From assembly GCA_013396915.1 (NCBI GenBank), contig VWZL01003430.1:117946-181945 (forward strand): a stretch of DNA of 64,000 bases. Direction: 5' to 3'. The position numbers were made by a program, and so were the translations under genes. The notes under the pieces were generated by a model. It had not been told where the DNA came from. It did not search any database and worked only from the letters and a program-made list of their open reading frames with translations. Source of the DNA: Stercorarius parasiticus (taxonomy: Eukaryota > Chordata > Aves > Charadriiformes > Stercorariidae). Shown here piece after piece: positions 36,930-50,244 of the stretch (the first letter of the stretch is position 1; each line of letters starts with the position of its first letter).

Positions 36930-37150
36930 TCCCAGAAAGTTTGGTTGCGTCCTTCTGGCGTGTTGCTTAAGCAACTAAATATCTGGAGCGACACGCTTAA
37001 AAGAACAAGATGCGTATTTATATTTTAAAATTAAAGCAGGCTTACGCTTGCTGGTGAAAGGAAAAAAGTTAGATGATTGACTTGGATTCCTTCTTCACTC
37101 TAAAGCAGAAGGCATTTCACTAATGTCTTTAAATTAATGTAAACTTTTTT
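36930..37150. promoter_or_regulatory. Candidate conserved non-coding element with 14-bp palindrome
   Basis: Contains the perfect palindrome GTTGCTTAAGCAAC (36962-36975), followed within 100 bp by homeodomain-type AT-rich motifs. TTGC/GCAA half-sites resemble C/EBP half-sites, and GTTGC/GCAAC resembles RFX half-sites, but the spacing fits neither consensus exactly. No coding frame. Confidence 0.3.
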
Positions 37151-38639
37151 TCTTCCTCGCATTTGGAAAGACATGAGTCTAAGATTATTCTCTATTGAAA
37201 AGATTAATATTTTCAATGCAAACTTTGGAATCCACTTGGACAGCCCAGAGCTTCCAGCTGTTGTTTATGCTATTAGTCAGAAAATCCCAGTGCCATTCTT
37301 TTCAAACAAAATTAATAAAAAAAAAGCTCCATTGAGTTAATTTTGTGGAATTATGTTAATAAGCATAATTTGCACCATGCAGGTTTACTTTGTGGTTTGT
37401 GGTGAGTTTGTAGAGGTTTTGTGAGCAAACCCAAATGTGGTGACAGCAAAACCTTTCCAAAGCACAGGCTTTTATGCTCTAAGCACAGAATTTCCTTTTG
37501 TGGTCGTGTGTGACGTGGTTTTTGGATAATAAATGCCTGTAATAAGGTTTCCTTAGGTTGGCTCAAAGGGCCTGGGCCTCTGTTTTTAATGGCTGTCTTT
37601 GGAGGAGTTTTCGGTTACATATATTTTCTTAGAATTTGAGCACTTCTTATAGACAGCCTTTAATGACCTAGGGGCTGATCCAGAGATGTATTGCTCACTC
37701 ACCACTTCAGACCACGAGTGCTGACAATATACCTCTGGATTACCTTGGCTAGCCATTAGGACACGTTTTTTTTTTTCCAACGGAGGTATCGGAGAGAGGT
37801 AGCTGAAGGGGAGTCAGCTTCAAGTGGCTTCATGGCCCCTTGCACATGCAGTTAAGAGCAATTCTAAGCTTCTCTAATTTTTCCCGGACAATACCAGAAG
37901 TCCCTCAAAGTGCTGGAAGGAGCCGGAGCTGCTTTGCTCTCCCCCGGGATGGCAGCACAGTGGGAGCGCGGCCGCCCCCACTCAGGCGTTCCGCACCAGC
38001 AGCATATGCACAGCAGAAGTTTTCCAACTTCATATTTCATAATTTCATCCCCTTCAAATCTAAACTGGTGAAAGAAGAAATATCCCCCTTGCGACAGTCT
38101 GGATCATCTAAACTGATACTATTTTTGTGGTGGAAGGGAGGGCAGAGGAAGGAACCACATTTGCTATAGAAACTGGTTTCTATTCCTACATAATAAAAAA
38201 GCAGATGAGGTACTGATTTAAAAAAAAAAAAAAAAAAGCTGAAAGAAGAACCAACATGTTGCCAAACGCAAACCTACCGAAAAACCCCAACAAAAAGCCC
38301 AACCACCGAAAAAAACATGCCTTTTGTAAAGCGCTCTTTGTCGCAAATCAGTAAAAGTTGATTCCTGTAATGAATTAAAATATTCCAAAAGCTTAAAGCT
38401 TCTATCACAGTTGACCTTTAAGGCATGTAGCAGCAAAGAAGTTAATACACTTTGCACATGTTGCAGAGCAACAGGTGGTAGAAAAACCCATGCGGGCTCC
38501 TTGCATTCCTTACTTTTCAAACTGGTGGCCCCTGGTATTCTGGGATTTACACTACCTCCCCCAGGCTCTGACTGACAAGCTAATCGGTGTGCTGGGAAGC
38601 CCTGAGCTATTGATTCCACTGTAACAGAACACCTCCCCG
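37151..38639. other. Non-coding sequence, poly-A run
   Basis: No exon recognised. A poly-A run of eighteen bases lies at 38220-38237, and a short GC-richer patch lies around 37920-37990. The 150-codon minus frame at 38218-38670 starts in ordinary sequence and ends in the poly-A run, with no recognisable domain. Confidence 0.45.
38220..38237. repeat. Poly-A homopolymer
   Basis: Eighteen A residues followed by AG-rich then A-rich sequence. Confidence 0.9.
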
Positions 38640-39020
38640 TCAATGAAACTGCAATGAAATGCTTCAACAACGAAGAAAGGGAGGCATTAGGCTGTTGAGC
38701 AACTGGAAGAAATTTGCTTGTAGGTAGTGCGGCAGAAATGAAAAGGCTCTCGGGGGCACAAGCTTGAAAAGCCAGGTTATTAAAAAAGCCACAAAGCTGG
38801 AGTCTGGCTGAGTGGAGAAAAATAGTTATGGCTCAGTTAGGCGTATCTAAAAGGAGGAGGGAGGGGAACGCAGCTTTCAAAATTGCGTTAATCCCCCATG
38901 TACTTAATTTCTTTTCTTTTATGGCAGCTTGTAGTATAGCAACAAGTATTCAAGCAGTTAATAATTTTAAACAGTTTAGCTTTCCGTAGGCAATATATCT
39001 TTAGCCTTAATTAAAATTTT
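38640..39020. promoter_or_regulatory. Candidate conserved non-coding element
   Basis: Includes an OTX/bicoid-like TAATCC (38889-38894), several TAAT cores around 38959-38966 and 39006-39016, and little open reading frame. Inferred from composition and motif content only. Confidence 0.25.
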
Positions 39021-39526
39021 ATTTTAGTAGGGGGAAAATATTAAAATGACATTCTGATCATCTTCTAAGATGGAAAATATATGATAATATGAATATTTTA
39101 TTAGACAAACTATTATTAAACAGCTGGTGCAAAATCTTAGCCACTGATTAGGTGGGTTTGTTTGAAATGCAGGTCACTATTTCTTAATAACGACCCGAGA
39201 GCCTTCCATTCACAGTAACGACCACTGACACACCACCCGCAAACACAAAGGTCCTGATATCTTGTACCAGAATCCTAATATCCCAAAAGCAGGATTGGGT
39301 AGCCACAGTGCCAGGCCTGTGGATGGTTCCCATCCGGGGGTAAAAAACATGCCCAGCACATCTCTTGGGCACGTCTCTCAGGTGCTGGGTCTGTACTTGG
39401 ATTAAGAGACGTGCTCTTTGCTACAGGAGAGCTGAAGGGATGGGTATCAGAAGGTGAATCAGCTTGGCCATATTCATTTGGGTGGGAGTCAGAGGCGAGC
39501 TGTCAGAGATGAGCTTCGAGGCTGGA

Positions 39527-39534
39527 ATTTGCAT
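39527..39534 (+). promoter_or_regulatory. Octamer motif ATTTGCAT
   Basis: Exact match to the POU/OCT octamer, followed by a homeodomain-like TTAATTC near 39541. A single 8-bp match is expected about once in this length of DNA by chance, so alone it means little. Confidence 0.2.
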
Positions 39535-39689
39535 CTGCCGTTAATTCAGGAGCCGGAGTTTGCTGACCTTCAGGCAATGTGCACGTCCGATCTATTTACT
39601 CTATCTTTTCCCAAGTGAGCTGTCAGTTTTCCTTTTGGAAAGTTCTCTCCCCCTCCCGTGTGGGTCGTTGAGTACAATAAAAAATGTGT

Positions 39690-39840
39690 AGGCCTTGATT
39701 GCACACGAAGCAAAACGGTGACTCGCTTAGGCGGCTGGATTAATTTTTCAATGACAATAAAATGGCTGACATTGTACATAAAGTGAAACCAGCAAAAGTG
39801 GCCTTTTTGGAAATTTCCTGTCCCATCAATTATCTCCTGT
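39690..39840. promoter_or_regulatory. Candidate conserved non-coding element with inverted SOX-like pair
   Basis: ACAAT (39754-39758) and its inverse ATTGT (39771-39775) lie 12 bases apart, the arrangement seen in some SOX dimer sites. A homeodomain-like GGATTAAT (39738-39745) lies next to them. No open frame. Inference from motif arrangement. Confidence 0.28.
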
Positions 39841-41829
39841 TGGGGGCTCAAGAGTTTTGCCTTGAACAAACAACGGAGATGGCTTTTCTGCACACTCGGT
39901 TTTTTTGTTGATGGTGGCAGTGCCATCTATCTGAGTCTATATACGAATATAAATATATATAGGGGTTGTCTTCCTGTAACGGCGTGCTCTGTGTATAGAG
40001 GGGATGGGGAAGCTGGACGCTAAAGGTTAGGCTCAATTTGCTTGGCATCTTAACTCATGTTTTAAGTATGCGTGGCCCAGGCTTGCCACCTTTGCCCACT
40101 GGAGCTGTATTTGAATGAGTACTGGGCATCTCGTGGCTGCGATGGGTAGAGCTGGGGGAGCAATGCCTGGCTGGCTCCACGGTCACAGTAACGCGGAGAA
40201 CATCCATGAGTTAAAAAGGGAATGAAAGAGGCAGAGAAAGTATTAAAAGAAAATAACCCTAAAAACTTAAAATCACAGAAACCCAACTCCTATCCGTACT
40301 GAAGCCAATCAGAATATTGACTTTGATTTCAGTTTGACCAGAATGGAAAAAAAAAATAAAATCCTTGTACTAAATAAATTCTGTCTGATGAAGAGTGGCA
40401 CATGCACAAATAATAGGTCTTTCCTAAAGCTGACCCATATCTGTTTGCCTTAATTCTGTTCTTGTCCTTGGATGAAATTCCTGAGGGTGATGGACATTCA
40501 CCAAAAGCTTGGATTTGTGTCAGCGACATTAATTAAGCTGAATCCAGAAATATGCAGCCCAACACAGAGGAGTTCTGTTTTACATTTGCGCAGTCTGGGC
40601 CAAACTCTCATGGACTTTCCACTCATCAAAATGAAATGCTCCTGCCATGAAATGTATATGAGCAATATACAGCTCAGCTGAATAGCCGGCCAACAGCTGT
40701 AGACCTAACTAATAAATTCCCTGAATACCATGTTATCAATGTTTGGGATGTTCTTCTAAGCCCAGATATTCTGACTAGCATTTTTTAAGATTCATTCATT
40801 TTGGCCCGGTGGATGTTTAAATTTGAGAGATTTAAGTGGTTATATGATGACGTGAAAAAAACACCAAAGAACATAGTGTGTCCATTTTTAATGTGAGAAT
40901 TTTGCAGACTTTTACAGCATTTGTATTTTATGCCGGGAATATTACCTAATAGAAAAAGCAAATCTGAACTCCTTTGTTTCACCAACTAGACAATAGTGTT
41001 TTACACGTAATTTCCCATTTAAAAATTTTAGTCTCATTTTTCCTTTAAGGGTTTGTAAATCGTGTTTTTTTTCTGATATTCAAGAAATGCAAACATTAAA
41101 AGCTTTGAGTCCTTTTCCGATCTATAAACCATGTGCCCTTGTGGACTCTAAAACTGGAGAAATCATATCTCTCAGGCCTAGCTCATACCAGTTGCTGATA
41201 CGGACTCTATTTTCTTTCTGCTACTTTGCTTTATTCTGAGCATATTTTACAGATTATGATAAACAGGAGGGGTAGAGGGTGGAGGCCTGGAGATAGGGAG
41301 TTATTTTTTACTATTCAGACAGAGAAATAGAAAGAAAATAATTTCTCAAGACGATCTAAGTCAGGAAGTTTAAAAATAACCAAAGATGGCTGGAACACCT
41401 TGGAGAAGATAATCAGATCCGTTTATTCCAGATGATTGTTAATAACCCTGCAATTATTGACTACTATTAGTGAAAATGTAAAAGCAACTAATAGTTGGTT
41501 AAAAAAAAAAAGAGAAGGTAAAAACCTCAGAAATTTAATGCAAATGGGGGTTGATTCCTCTTCAATCAATGGGCTTTTAAGCTTCCTTCAGGCTTTAAAT
41601 TTGCAGAGAAGTCAGTACCGGCATGGCTTATAGCGGCTGTTAATGCAACACATGCCTATCATTTGCTGTTGACAGGCATTAATAAAAACCTAATCTGAGG
41701 AAATTATGAAAAACCTACATATTATGCAATCTGGTTTATGTTTTGGCATGTGGCAAGCATTGGTCTAATACAAAGGAAACCATCATGTATAAACTTTACT
41801 GCCATTGTTTCCACTGTAAGGGCAATTAC

Positions 41830-41853
41830 TTTTTTTTTTTTTTCTTTTTTTTT
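41830..41853. repeat. Poly-T run with one C
   Basis: Twenty-three T residues interrupted by a single C at 41844. Confidence 0.9.
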
Positions 41854-42466
41854 AAATATGTTTGATCTTTTAATTGCCTCAGTACTCAGACAGGTTTGCT
41901 TTGCGGTACCATGGGTGTTACTTCAAATCTTTCTTTTACAGAAGGAAGAATCCTGAACAGCACTGACCGATTCCAGGTCAGCAATAGGGAAATTCAACTC
42001 TGATACACCCCTTTTCTGTCTGACTCTGCTCCTCTTTCTCCCAAACGCTGGCTTCTCTGGCGTGTTTCCAGTAGTTCCATTCCCTAAGACCCGAAATCTT
42101 TTTAGAAACCTCTCCCTTTTTTATTTTTCCCCCAGCTATGTATCCTCCTTCTCCTTAAGGAATGGAACCTTTTCAACAACCTAAGCAAGAAGAACCTGCC
42201 ACTGCCCTAGATTAAGCTTTGGCTTTCCCTTTTTTTTCCATGAGGTTCTTCCCTGGTGTTGATGATGATAATCCACATTTAGCTGTGTGCAATTACACCT
42301 TCTCCTGAGTTTATCTGGAGCTGCTGGGAATTCGCTGGATTTCCCTGCCTCCCCACATGCACGTTAAACCTTATTTACTAGTTTCATCTGATACAACAGA
42401 AAACATATGTCGTCTCTTAAAACCCCATAAAGTTCAGTTATATTTGTAATTTGGGGTGTGATAAAT

Positions 42467-42526
42467 TCTTTCTTGCTTGCTTGCTCTTTCTTTCTTTCTT
42501 CCTTCCTTCCTTTCTCTGTCTCTTTC
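42467..42526. repeat. (CTTT)n/(CCTT)n/(CTTG)n tetranucleotide repeat
   Basis: About 60 bases of pyrimidine-rich tetranucleotide units that change register and composition along the tract: CTTG, then CTTT, then CCTT. Probably polymorphic. Confidence 0.9.
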
Positions 42527-42664
42527 ATAGGATTTTTTGTGTGTGTGTTTTTGTAAGCTCCGTGATAAAGTCTTACAATACCGACACATTTTTGTCATTG
42601 CCTGAAGTATTGTACTCCTAAACTCTTTAAAATATCTAAAATATGAATGCGTTAGGGAACTTAC

Positions 42665-42679
42665 AAAAAAAAAAAAAAA
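42665..42679. repeat. Poly-A homopolymer
   Basis: Fifteen A residues. Confidence 0.9.
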
Positions 42680-45600
42680 GGACATGAAAGACGATCAATA
42701 ATATGAGGGTGAGAAAAGGGGTAAAACAATTCTGTAGATATTCAGGCTGGAATGTGAGTGCTAAGGAAAGTCTTTGGATAAATGCAACGCAGATTTGGCC
42801 TGCAGCTCTAAGCCGGCAATTCCAGTGGAAGGGCAGACCTCTACCCTGTGGTAAAGAGGTACGGAATAATGCCTCTTTGAATTAGTTTCAAAATGTTGCT
42901 GTGATGCAGACGGATTGCTCCTAGATGCCGAAGTGCAGTGCACCAACAGAATAGCATATTGTTAAATCACGCTGCCATTAAAGGATATAGGTATTAATCA
43001 AATTAAGTCAAAACACAAAGCAAGTACAAATTAGTATCGGGTGACATGTCTCACTGTGAGCAGAGGAGAAGGAATGGAGGGAACCTGCCATTTTAAAAGA
43101 AAACAATCTTTCATAAAACTAAAAGAGAAGGTGAGGGAATATCCTACTACATAGTAACTGGCAGCTGGTATGTGCTCTCTGGACAGTATTTGTTTGTAAA
43201 TTCACATGACAGTCCTAACGTAATCGGTGTCTTTCCGAAGCCTGGGCTAAAGTCTGAATAATGTTGGTTTTTGGAGATGTGGAAAATGTTTACCAAGAAA
43301 TACAAAAGTACTTGAAACTTAAGGGGTTTAATATTTTAATTTTCTGTCTTGGTGCACATCTTGTCAGTGTAATTTTTTAGCTCCAGAAGAGATGTTAATT
43401 CTCAATGAAAGACGGTTTGGGGTTGGGGGGATTTAAACCACCATTTCAGTAAATTCTGTAGAAACGTGTCATTTGTGGGCTGTGAGACTGGTCCAAATAT
43501 AGTGATTTGTGCATGTTTCTCTCGATAGCCTTTCACAACAAGAAACAGTTCACTAGTTTTGTGCGACTCTGATAACTAATCACACATGAACACATGGATT
43601 TACCCATCGTTACATAGACATACGTGTGTGTTTGTGTTCCCAAGTACCGCAATATTAGCTTAAGCACTCCAAATTCTTCCAGTTATAGCTAAAATTAGTG
43701 AGTAGTTTATTGAAAACAGTGATACTTGCAGTGCCTAAAGGTAACGTAACGACATTCAGCAGTGTTGTAGGATTAGGATTCTGCATTATGATGTGCACCC
43801 TTGCAGTAAATTCAGTTTCTTTATGGATCATCAGAAATAGATATAAAACAGAAGCACGGCCTTCTGCACAGGAGGAAAAGGGGCCTTTTCCCTCCCTCCC
43901 TGTTTTGAAGTCGTCGTGCCTGCCCAGGCATTATTTACATGGCTATCACAGGATAATCTAACTTTCAAATGATTCTAAATTTTGCTTACAGAGAGGTTTG
44001 CTTTTTTTTGTAAGCGTCGGTTCAATTTGGAACACGACTTGTAGGTGGCTTTGTGAGTAACTTGTCAACGTTCGAGTGTGTTTACTTCATTAATGGTTCC
44101 TGAGTGTGAAAGTTTGTTTCCCTTCTGCTCTTGCTTCCTGAGTCTATGGTTTCCTCATCATCGTGCCATTGCCAAGCCTGGTGCTAACGTACTACTTCTG
44201 CACGAGAGAATGTCACCACATGGGATTCCAACCTTAAACAAAAGTCACAACAGCAAGGCACTCAATCTCAGGTGAATTGCTTAAACAGTGCATGTTTGTA
44301 TTAGCTCAAATGTTAATATAGACGGCTCTCTGCCATTATGTATTTGTTATGGGTGACAACACCTGGAGAGTATATCTTTCAGAACTGGACAAAGAATAAA
44401 CGTGGGTCAGACTCAGTTCCTCACTAATAAATGCACTGAGATGCCACGCTGTTATTAGTCTTCCTATAGGTATTACCCTATTAGATGAAGGAGAGACTTA
44501 CAGTAACTGAAAATCGGGACACAGAAGAAAGTTCCAAAGGGGTATATGTAGATGATGATGATAACTATTCCGCTGAGTTCAGTAGAATTAGTTGAGTCAC
44601 TAATAAGTGGCAAATCATCTCCTTCTCCTTTCTTAATCGTGGCTTTTTGATGATAACAAGTTTAAAGAGTATCTTAAGGGTGTATGTGTACGTATCATGA
44701 TGAATAGAAACAAAGAAAGATGATGGCATTTCACAAAGGTTCTGCCTGAAATCTTGGAAAGACATAACCCTAATAGGCCAAGCTCTAGTGATTTTTGACA
44801 CATTGGTGTTTTATGTTCTTTGAAGGTCAGGTCATCTTTGGCTTATACTATGGCTAAAATACAGTGTGATAAGCAGGTCTAGAAAGATGTTTCAAGGGTG
44901 GTACGTTGTGTGACAGCAAAGATTTGGAAATCTGGTGAACCAAAGGGTAGAAGGCTTCTGCCAGAGAAATGCAGGTCTCTGCACATGGAGAGGCTGCCGT
45001 GCTGTTGGCTTTAAAGCAGAACAAAAACTAACATGTGTACTTCAATCTTCTCACAATAGGAATGGGCTTAAAAACCACCTTAAATTATTTGCTCATTTGA
45101 GGCCTGAATGGGAGGGGAATATAGCAATCATTACAGGGTGTTAAAAACAAATCAGCCCTCATGTAATTGGGCACAGCTTCCCTGAAGCAAATAGAGTTGC
45201 ACCTGTTTGAACCAGGGCTTCATCTGGTCTGCTGAAGGTGAGTTTGAGGCCCACCAACACCTTTCAGATGGATCTACCATAAGTCAACAACTGATGATAA
45301 CAACCTTCAACCCCAACAGCAAACAATCCTCATTCCAGAAGAAGTTTTCGGAGCCACGAGGGAATACTGGGAAATAAACCTGTTTTGAGAAAGAATGGGC
45401 TTTCCGCAAATAGCTGTGATTACTTCTGAATGTTCCCTCCATCAGTGAACAATGAAATGCAGCCATCTTTTTCTATTGTATCTATAGAGATATAGGGGAG
45501 ATACGGGAAGCTTATACAAATTAAGGAGGATGCGTGTATGGTCACATATTAAGGCAATAAAAGATTCAAAGAGCTGTTCCTGACTGTGTCTGGATTAAGC

Positions 45601-45929
45601 AATTCTGATGATGAACCTCAGTTAAAAACAGTTATTGAGATACAATCAGCTTTACGCATTAAATATTCCAACCCCAAAAAGGAAACAAAACAGAATCAAA
45701 GCTTCTAATCAGTTTATGATACAGAGATTTTGCCAGCCAAACTTATTGGAAGAAGTAATGTAAACAGAAAGATGCAAGCAAAGTCAGTTAAGTGGAATTT
45801 AAGCTGTCAAGCTACAGTGTAGAACTCCATTACCATATCTCCTCGTGTTTTTTTTAATAGTATTCTCTGAAAAGCACTAGATGTAATAAAGTCAATTTAA
45901 AATTTGTTCTACCAATCTTTTGCATCTGT

Positions 45930-46640
45930 AATTTTCCCATTAAATGTAAATGCCCATGAGGCATGCTATTTGCATTACATTGCATTTGCAGTCTTTAAAA
46001 CAAACTATAAATCCCCTCCTTGTTTCATGTGATTGATGCTGTGTGTATAAATACCACCATAAACCTCAAAGGGGGCTAACAGTGACAGTAAATTAAAGTT
46101 TTCAAGTCTGGCAGCATCTCAGCACTTCAGCCCTTGATCTTAAGCAGCGTTGTTAACCCCCGCCTCATTGCCCTCCTGAACTCACCTTTTTTTCCCCTCT
46201 TTCCCCCCCNNNNNNNNNNNNNNNNNNNGATTTCCTTGGGAAACACCTTTCCATCCATACAAGCTGAACCAAGTCAGGAATATGCTGTTAATTAAAAAGA
46301 GGTTGCAGCTGTTTGCCAGAGAGGACCAGGTCTTAACTTTGCTGTCTTGGCGTAGCTGAGTTCAAGACTCTCAGCCCATCTTGGCTTTGTAAACAATAGT
46401 CAGCCACAGCTCTTGATTATCCAGCACCACTCCTATAATTAACTGGCTTTGAGGGTATTTATTCTTTCTCTGTTTGTTTTTTTTTCCCCCCTTCTTTTTT
46501 TCTGATTGCCTTTCTCTGATTCGCTTTCTGGCCATATGCAGAAGAAAGACATGGAGAATTGAGAGAAACCTCCTCCTAGGTTGAGTAATGCATCATTGTG
46601 TCATCATTGAATTTTTCTGGTTAATAGGTAACCCCACTCT
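45930..46640. promoter_or_regulatory. Candidate conserved non-coding block, interrupted by an assembly gap
   Basis: Contains an octamer ATTTGCAT (45968-45975) with a second, near-octamer TGCATTTGCA (45981-45990), and a forkhead-like TGTAAACAA (46388-46396). An E-box CAGCTG lies near 46307, and homeodomain-type TAATTAA is near 46437. A TATA-like TATAAATA occurs near 46045. A 19-base N gap (46210-46228) splits the block. There is no convincing open frame on either side. The call is by motif content. Confidence 0.3.
46210..46228. other. Assembly gap (19 N)
   Basis: Run of N directly after seven C residues (46203-46209). The gap probably covers a longer C- or pyrimidine-rich stretch that failed to sequence, given the CTTT-rich sequence leading in. 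Confidence 0.97.
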
Positions 46641-48400
46641 CCTTTATGAAGTTTTGTTATAAAATCTACCTTGATTTGATCCTACCGAATCTTGGCCCTT
46701 AGAGATCTCAGCTTCTCCTATGATGTTCAAGCAGGAGACAGGATTTATGCCAAAATTATACAAAAGATTGCTCGGTGAGCCAAACACAGCCTCATCATAG
46801 GTAAAGTGTAACGCAGTCAACAGGGTAATGCTCGCTTACCACCACTAAGGGTCTAGTTCTTTATTTTTCACATCAGAACCAAGCATCAACAGCTCAGCGC
46901 TCCAACCTGTAGTCAGGAAAAAAACATTTGGTGGTTTTTTTTCTTTTCTTCGAAAGAAAAAAATATTTACGAGAGCACACTGATGCTGCCATACAACACA
47001 TACTTAAATCCGTGGGGCAGAGGGAATTCTTTTCAGATCAGGCAAATGTTTGTTGGTAAGATTTTTAAAGATTACGGTCAAAGGTGGAAAGTGGAGGGAA
47101 AAAAAAAAAGGTTGAAATCTGAATGGAGATGAGGCTAATTAATTCTTTTAGGCTACTAATCTCCACCAGAGATCCTCTGAGAATCTGTGAGCAGGTGGAG
47201 TGTCCCAGGTGGATGCTACTTGGGATTTGCATGGATCTCAGGGGGAGGGAAGGCTGTGGCTGCTCTGCTGTCACCTTTTCCTCCCACCCTTCATGCTCAA
47301 GAGGTTCTTCTCCTGCCTAGGAACGAGATGTCTATCCTCCCTATGGCTTTGCAAGTTGCTATCTTCTGTGAGCCTCTCTATGCCATAATCTTTAGACGTC
47401 AGTGATGCCCAAAGTCCTATCAGGCTTCTTTAGGACATGGTAAGCATTACAATTGAAATGCTTTTCCTGCAGCATTTCTGAAAAGTGTCAGTTTTGGGTA
47501 AAAATTGGGAATGTGCATCATCTTTTGTTTCCTGAAAATGACTGGGATATGCACCAAGACAAAAGGAATGGAAATAAGCTGGAAGTTTTCTCGACGAATT
47601 GGAGTCCTAAAGTAAAAAAAGCAATGGCATTAAGACAGAATTCCCTCAAAAACAAGTGTAACAACTAGCAAGGTTGTAAGTCATTCACATTTTTTCCTGA
47701 GGACAAGCACGTCGTGTGTGTCTTTGCTGAACATCGATAATTTGTATTCAACAACCTGCATCAAACTACGCAGAATGGCGACGCAACAGGCGAATGCTGC
47801 TGCCTCTTCAGCTTCCCTTCCTATAAAAAGGTTCCCTACAGGTTTTATCTTGGAATGCAGTTAGCCACAAGTCTGAAGTAGCCAAGGGAAACCACAGCAT
47901 TGCATGTCTTTTGACAAACAGGTTTAGAGGTGCCCAGATCACCTGCAGCAAAGCCCAAGTTCCTTTGTGCTTTTGACTGATATTGAGTAACATTTCACTG
48001 AACCTTGCCAAGTTTGGATTTTATAATAAGCCACCAAGCTAAGCCTGGCTGCCATAGCTTGGTCTTGAGTGCTGTTTCTTCTCGTTATTTACTTAGGCCT
48101 GTTGTCTTAAGGCTGAGGATTAACTCTTTCGGGTTCCCCATGCTTTTGCTGTGAAGGATTTCCCAACAGCTACCTCATCAGCTGTGGGTGCAAGGGACTC
48201 TGCACAAGTCTGAGTGTGTGTAGCACTCTGGCACGTAGTAATGGCTAGGAGCATGGACACAGAGAGAAGAGGCCATCTGTGGGACATTTTACATATAATC
48301 CTTAAAAAGAATGCTTATCTGGAAAGACTTTTTTGACTGAGGCTCCACTTAAAAAGGTTAAACTGCTGCTTAGGTAATAAAAACTGTTAAAACCTCACTG

Positions 48401-48453
48401 TTTTCATCCTGAAGCATCTTCACCCTTTATTTCATTCTGAAGCATTTTAACCC
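48401..48453. repeat. Imperfect tandem duplication, 28-bp period
   Basis: TTTTCATCCTGAAGCATC (from 48401) recurs as ATTTCATTCTGAAGCATT (from 48429). Including the CACCC/AACCC ends, 21 of 25 positions agree. Two units only. Confidence 0.6.
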
Positions 48454-50244
48454 TAACCATCTCGTAACCCTTTTTTACCCATTCCTGTGCCCCCTCTGTC
48501 TGTTTTGCCCTTTAATGTTACTTCGGGTTACTCGGACATCCCTGTACTTTCAAAGTTGTTGCAGCAATTTGACTGCAGTGATCTGCACGACACTTTCAGC
48601 AGTGGTCTGGGGACATGGTCCCTAATCTTATGAAGAAGTCGCTGAATGGCTCTTTTAAACATCCCTTCATTTCCTTATTAGAGGGAGTTCACTCAAAAGC
48701 AGAAGCTCAATATGTGTCTTGCAGGTCAGAGAAATAACTCAGGACATTCCTTCTCCTAGAAATGAATCTCTTGGGAGCTAAGTTTACTGCGATCAGATTC
48801 AAATTTACAAAGCAAAATGAATAAAACCCAATTTTGATAGTACTAATATATACACACACGCGCATCTATATATTTTAAATACACTTAAATTTCATTAGCA
48901 ATGATTGTTTAGAGAAACATCATTACATTCCTGGGCTTGGGAGCCTTCTCCAGGGTTGTGAACAATCAAAGATTTATTTGAGCTTTCTGCACACTGGGAA
49001 ATGAAGACACAGAATCTCATTATCATGTCTATTAAAAGGCAGAATCTGGGGTACATCTAAGAAAAGATGTATTACTTTTTAAACTGCGCTGCAAACTGTG
49101 AAGTACTACAGGGACTTGAACTATTTAAAAATACTCTGGGCTTATGAGTAAGAAAAAATAGGGTCTCTTTCCCAAACAGTATAAAAATATCACACCATTA
49201 AGTTCTGCTGTTATTACAGTCTTGGAAATATGATTGTATCTACTTTTCCTTGAAGCTGGTTGATCCCTGAGTTTGATGCTGGGGTCGAGGGACCATGGAG
49301 GGCTACCAGAGTGAGTTACTTAGGGGACAATGCAGTGGGGGGTATGAACAATGACCAGTTAAATTCTAGTTAACCCCAATTATAAACCTTCACCTTTGTT
49401 AATTAGATTAATTCATCAGTAGGCACTATGCTTACAGTGTGTTGGAGGCGTGCAATCCAACATTTTCACCATTTATTAAAAGTTAAAATCTTTCGTGTCA
49501 TCGGTCTGTTTCACACAAATGGCCATGCAATATATTACTGTAAAGGTAAAATCAGGTTAAGCTTACCTATAAATTAGAAGGTAACATTTATTATAAGGAT
49601 CCTTCTTAGAAGTGAAAAATTTGCCTCGTAAGCACTTTCTGTAGATATTAAAGATCTCCAAGCTATGAATCTGAGAGCTTAATTAAAAGCAAGAGAGACA
49701 CATCCAAGGAAGGAAAGAAAAGGGCCGAACATCAGTATAGGCAATTTTCTTAGATTTTCAACATCTCTTTCTGCCCTTGATCAGTGTCCAAATTTTTGCG
49801 TGCCTTGGTGCAATGTCTTAACACACTGACCCCTGGCGACCCGAGTCCACTCAAGGTCTGTTTAAGGGCACAGGTGACGGTAAATGGGTTGCCCTCCAGA
49901 GCTGAAAGGTTAGTTATATCTTCTGGTGACCCGGTGGTCACAGTTCCATGTGGACTTCCCATCAGAGAAGCAAAGGTTATTTTACTGCAGGTGTGGAAAG
50001 CAAAGGGCAAGCTTGAACAGCACCTGTTGGGGCTGTGCTGGCTTGATAAATCTTTTTCACAAATGTGAGAACGACTGACCATTTTTCACGCTAGCAAAAA
50101 CTGTACAACTAGTTTGCATAAACAGAGACGAGTTTTGCTCCCAGTCCCATATGTGCAATAAATTCACGCTGATCCCACTAAATTCCATGGGGGTAATTCC
50201 AAATCTATATTTGTGAGAGAGCTGCATTTTGTCCATTTCAACCG

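Larger units (their letters stand above)
39841..45929. other. Non-coding sequence, simple repeats
   Basis: No recognisable exon in about 6 kb. Simple repeats are a T-rich run at 41830-41853, the CTTT/CCTT tract at 42467-42526 and poly-A at 42665-42679. A frame at 43698-43961 has membrane-like hydrophobic stretches but starts at GTG and has no recognisable family. Confidence 0.5.

Noticed and set aside
43698..43961. Frame with two hydrophobic segments
   Set aside because: It starts at GTG, lies in T-rich DNA where hydrophobic codons are common, and matches nothing known.
48446..48460. CCCTAACC, resembling one telomere repeat unit
   Set aside because: Only a single unit is present, which is expected by chance.
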